DNA of 46,875 nt from CAZLYK01 sp964563495 (lineage in GTDB: Bacteria; Acidobacteriota; Blastocatellia; RBC074): assembly GCA_964563495.1 (NCBI GenBank), contig CAZLYK010000032.1, forward strand, positions 1-46,875, given 5' to 3'. Each line of letters begins with the position of its first letter. The stretch's first letter is position 1. The notes under the pieces were generated by a model. That model saw only the letters and a list, made by a program, of their open reading frames with translations. It had not been told where the DNA came from and searched no databases. This document shows, in pieces, positions 45,665 through 46,875 of this stretch. The translations under genes were made by a program, and so were the position numbers.

Positions 45665-46842
45665 AAATAGAACGGCTGCGCCTGCCGCGAAACGTGGTCT
45701 CGCTTGGTCTGGTCAGTTTCTTCAACGACGCGAGCAGCGAGATCATCTATCCGCTGCTTCCGTTCTTTTTGACGGTCACGCTCGGCGTGAGCGTGCAGGT
45801 TGTCGGACTGATCGAGGGCGTAACCGAGAGCGGGTCGAGCCTGCTCAAGCTCCCGGCCGGCTGGCTTTCGGACCGGTTCGGCAAGCGTAAAGGGCTGGTG
45901 GTCTTCGGCTATGGTCTGGCTTCCTTGGTCAGGCCATTGCTGGCTCTGGCCAATACCGGATGGCAGGTCCTGGGATTGAGGTTCGTCGATCGGATCGGGA
46001 AGGGGGTGCGCAGCGCACCGCGCGACGCACTGATTGCCGATTCGATCGGTATCGAACGGCGCGGGCTCGCCTTCGGCTTTCACCGCGCGATGGATCACGC
46101 AGGAGCAATCATCGGCGCGCTCGCTTCCTCGTTGCTGATCACCTTCTTTGGCGGTAATTATCGAAATGTCTTTTTGCTGGCGTCGATCCCGGCGCTGATT
46201 GCGGTATTGATATTGGTCCTGGCTGTCCGCGAGTCGGGCGATCCGCCCGCTCGATCCGGCAATCAGCCGGCCCCGACGGTGCTCAATCTCTCGAGCTTTG
46301 ATCAAAACTTTAAAAGATACCTCCTCGTGCTGCTGCTCTTCACGTTGAGCAACTCAAGCGACGCATTTCTGTTGCTGAGGGCGCAGCAACAGGGCGCCGG
46401 CGTGGCCCGGATCCCTTTGCTCTGGGCGGCATTGCACGTCAGTAAATCGCTCAGCTCGGTCGTTGGCGGCGGGCTGTCGGACCGTTTTGGCCGCAAGCGA
46501 CTGATCGTCATCGGCTGGGTTGTCTATGCCGCGATATATCTGGGCTTCGCATTCGCCACGACGCACCTGGAGATCTGGTTGCTCTTCATTATTTATGGAG
46601 TATATTTCGGATTGACCGAGGGTGTCGAGAAGGCGTTTGTCGCCGATCTGGTCAAGCCTGAAGTTCGAGGGACGGCATTCGGTCTATACAATCTGATCAT
46701 AGGGATCGGGGCGTTGCCGGCAAGCCTGCTCATGGGATTTTTGTGGAGCCGTTTCGGCGCAGTCGCCGCGCTGACTGCCGGCGCGATCATGAGCCTGCTC
46801 GCGGCTTCACTCATGTTGTCGAGTGTCAGGGAGAAGGGGTGA
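45661..46842 (+). CDS. MFS transporter
   Basis: A 393-aa inner-membrane major facilitator with about 12 hydrophobic segments. The loop 2-3 motif reads LSDRFGKRKGLVVFGYG, the mirrored loop GGGLSDRFGRKRLIVIGWV occurs in the second half, and FVDRIGKGVRSAPRDALIAD is a distinctive segment of the YfkF/staphyloferrin-exporter-like MFS subgroup. ATG 45661 overlaps the glycosidase stop (ATGA), so the two are co-translated. Direction and substrate cannot be read; sugar uptake is suggested by the partner but export is equally typical of this subgroup. Confidence 0.88.
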   Translation: MKIERLRLPRNVVSLGLVSFFNDASSEIIYPLLPFFLTVTLGVSVQVVGLIEGVTESGSSLLKLPAGWLSDRFGKRKGLVVFGYGLASLVRPLLALANTGWQVLGLRFVDRIGKGVRSAPRDALIADSIGIERRGLAFGFHRAMDHAGAIIGALASSLLITFFGGNYRNVFLLASIPALIAVLILVLAVRESGDPPARSGNQPAPTVLNLSSFDQNFKRYLLVLLLFTLSNSSDAFLLLRAQQQGAGVARIPLLWAALHVSKSLSSVVGGGLSDRFGRKRLIVIGWVVYAAIYLGFAFATTHLEIWLLFIIYGVYFGLTEGVEKAFVADLVKPEVRGTAFGLYNLIIGIGALPASLLMGFLWSRFGAVAALTAGAIMSLLAASLMLSSVREKG

Positions 46843-46844
46843 CA

Positions 46845-46875
46845 AGGCGACGGGGCGACGGGGCGACGGGGCGAC
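46845..46875. repeat. 8-bp tandem repeat at the window edge
   Basis: GCGACGGG is repeated three and a half times after the MFS stop and continues to the last base. Its full length cannot be judged. Confidence 0.75.

Noticed and set aside
46845..46875. GCGACGGG tandem units as a CRISPR or origin repeat
   Set aside because: Eight-base units with no spacers; the stretch is cut by the window edge, so nothing more can be said.

Overview
The window looks like chromosomal DNA of a heterotrophic Gram-negative bacterium, most probably an Acidobacteriota member near Blastocatellia. That placement is inferred from gene content: an Oar-like TonB receptor with an N-terminal carboxypeptidase-regulatory domain, a CRTAC1/ASPIC-UnbV protein, tandem DUF1593/Sde182-like proteins, an MGH1-type glycosidase, and a pgk-tpiA-secG-tRNA-Leu block. 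No rRNA or other phylogenetic marker is present.

Layout. (1) 1-5039, minus strand: plant phenolic ester use. A secreted tannase/feruloyl esterase is followed 23 bp later by a feruloyl-CoA synthase-like gene that is frameshifted and runs off the left edge. Upstream lie a cytochrome c remnant, a secreted type-B carboxylesterase, and the N-terminal stump of a GH140 (DUF4038, apiosidase-type) glycosidase. (2) 5083-14825, plus strand: one tightly packed operon with a consensus-like sigma70 promoter and a palindromic operator. It encodes a TIM-barrel isomerase, a split transketolase, an FGGY kinase, a SorC-type regulator, a DUF2291 lipoprotein and a complete ribose-type ABC importer. The set matches the transketolase route for the branched sugar D-apiose (isomerase, kinase, AptAB transketolase). 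The divergent GH140 stump supports that reading. (3) 14923-28419: a promoter/operator leads into a secreted or outer-membrane module of TPR protein, TonB-dependent receptor, TPR protein, CRTAC1-like FG-GAP protein and four DUF1593 paralogues. The fourth paralogue is truncated at a perfect 37-bp-arm palindrome.

(4) 28363-36041: accessory DNA. Gene remnants and the C-terminus of an IS91-like transposase are followed by a run of integron-type gene cassettes with four recognisable attC sites (30522-35170) and no integrase in view. The cassettes carry an AlkD-like repair protein, an ArsR/SRPBCC pair, an alpha/beta hydrolase and a tandem DUF4440-like protein. A CBM9-like secreted protein follows. 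(5) 36121-40693: an island at tRNA-Leu(GAG). About 230 bp, including the tRNA 3' end, is duplicated on both sides. Inside sits a 3.5-kb unit bounded by ~100-bp near-perfect inverted repeats, whose only gene encodes a 1068-aa secreted modular protein with three Link-like repeats, a Gly/Ala-rich hydrophobic stretch and a Cys-rich tail. Fragments outside the inverted repeats look like a broken gene, one with a nuclease-like motif. (6) 40736-46875: core secG, tpiA and pgk (minus strand), then an MGH1-type glycosidase and an MFS transporter translationally coupled on the plus strand.

Together the genes describe a plant-polymer degrader with esterases, pectin side-chain sugar uptake and TonB-linked glycan use, interrupted by two recombination-derived accessory regions. 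The strongest candidates for new biology are the inverted-repeat unit with its single large gene, the integrase-less cassette array, and the apiose locus with a broken apiosidase. All calls come from reading the sequence; no database search was run.
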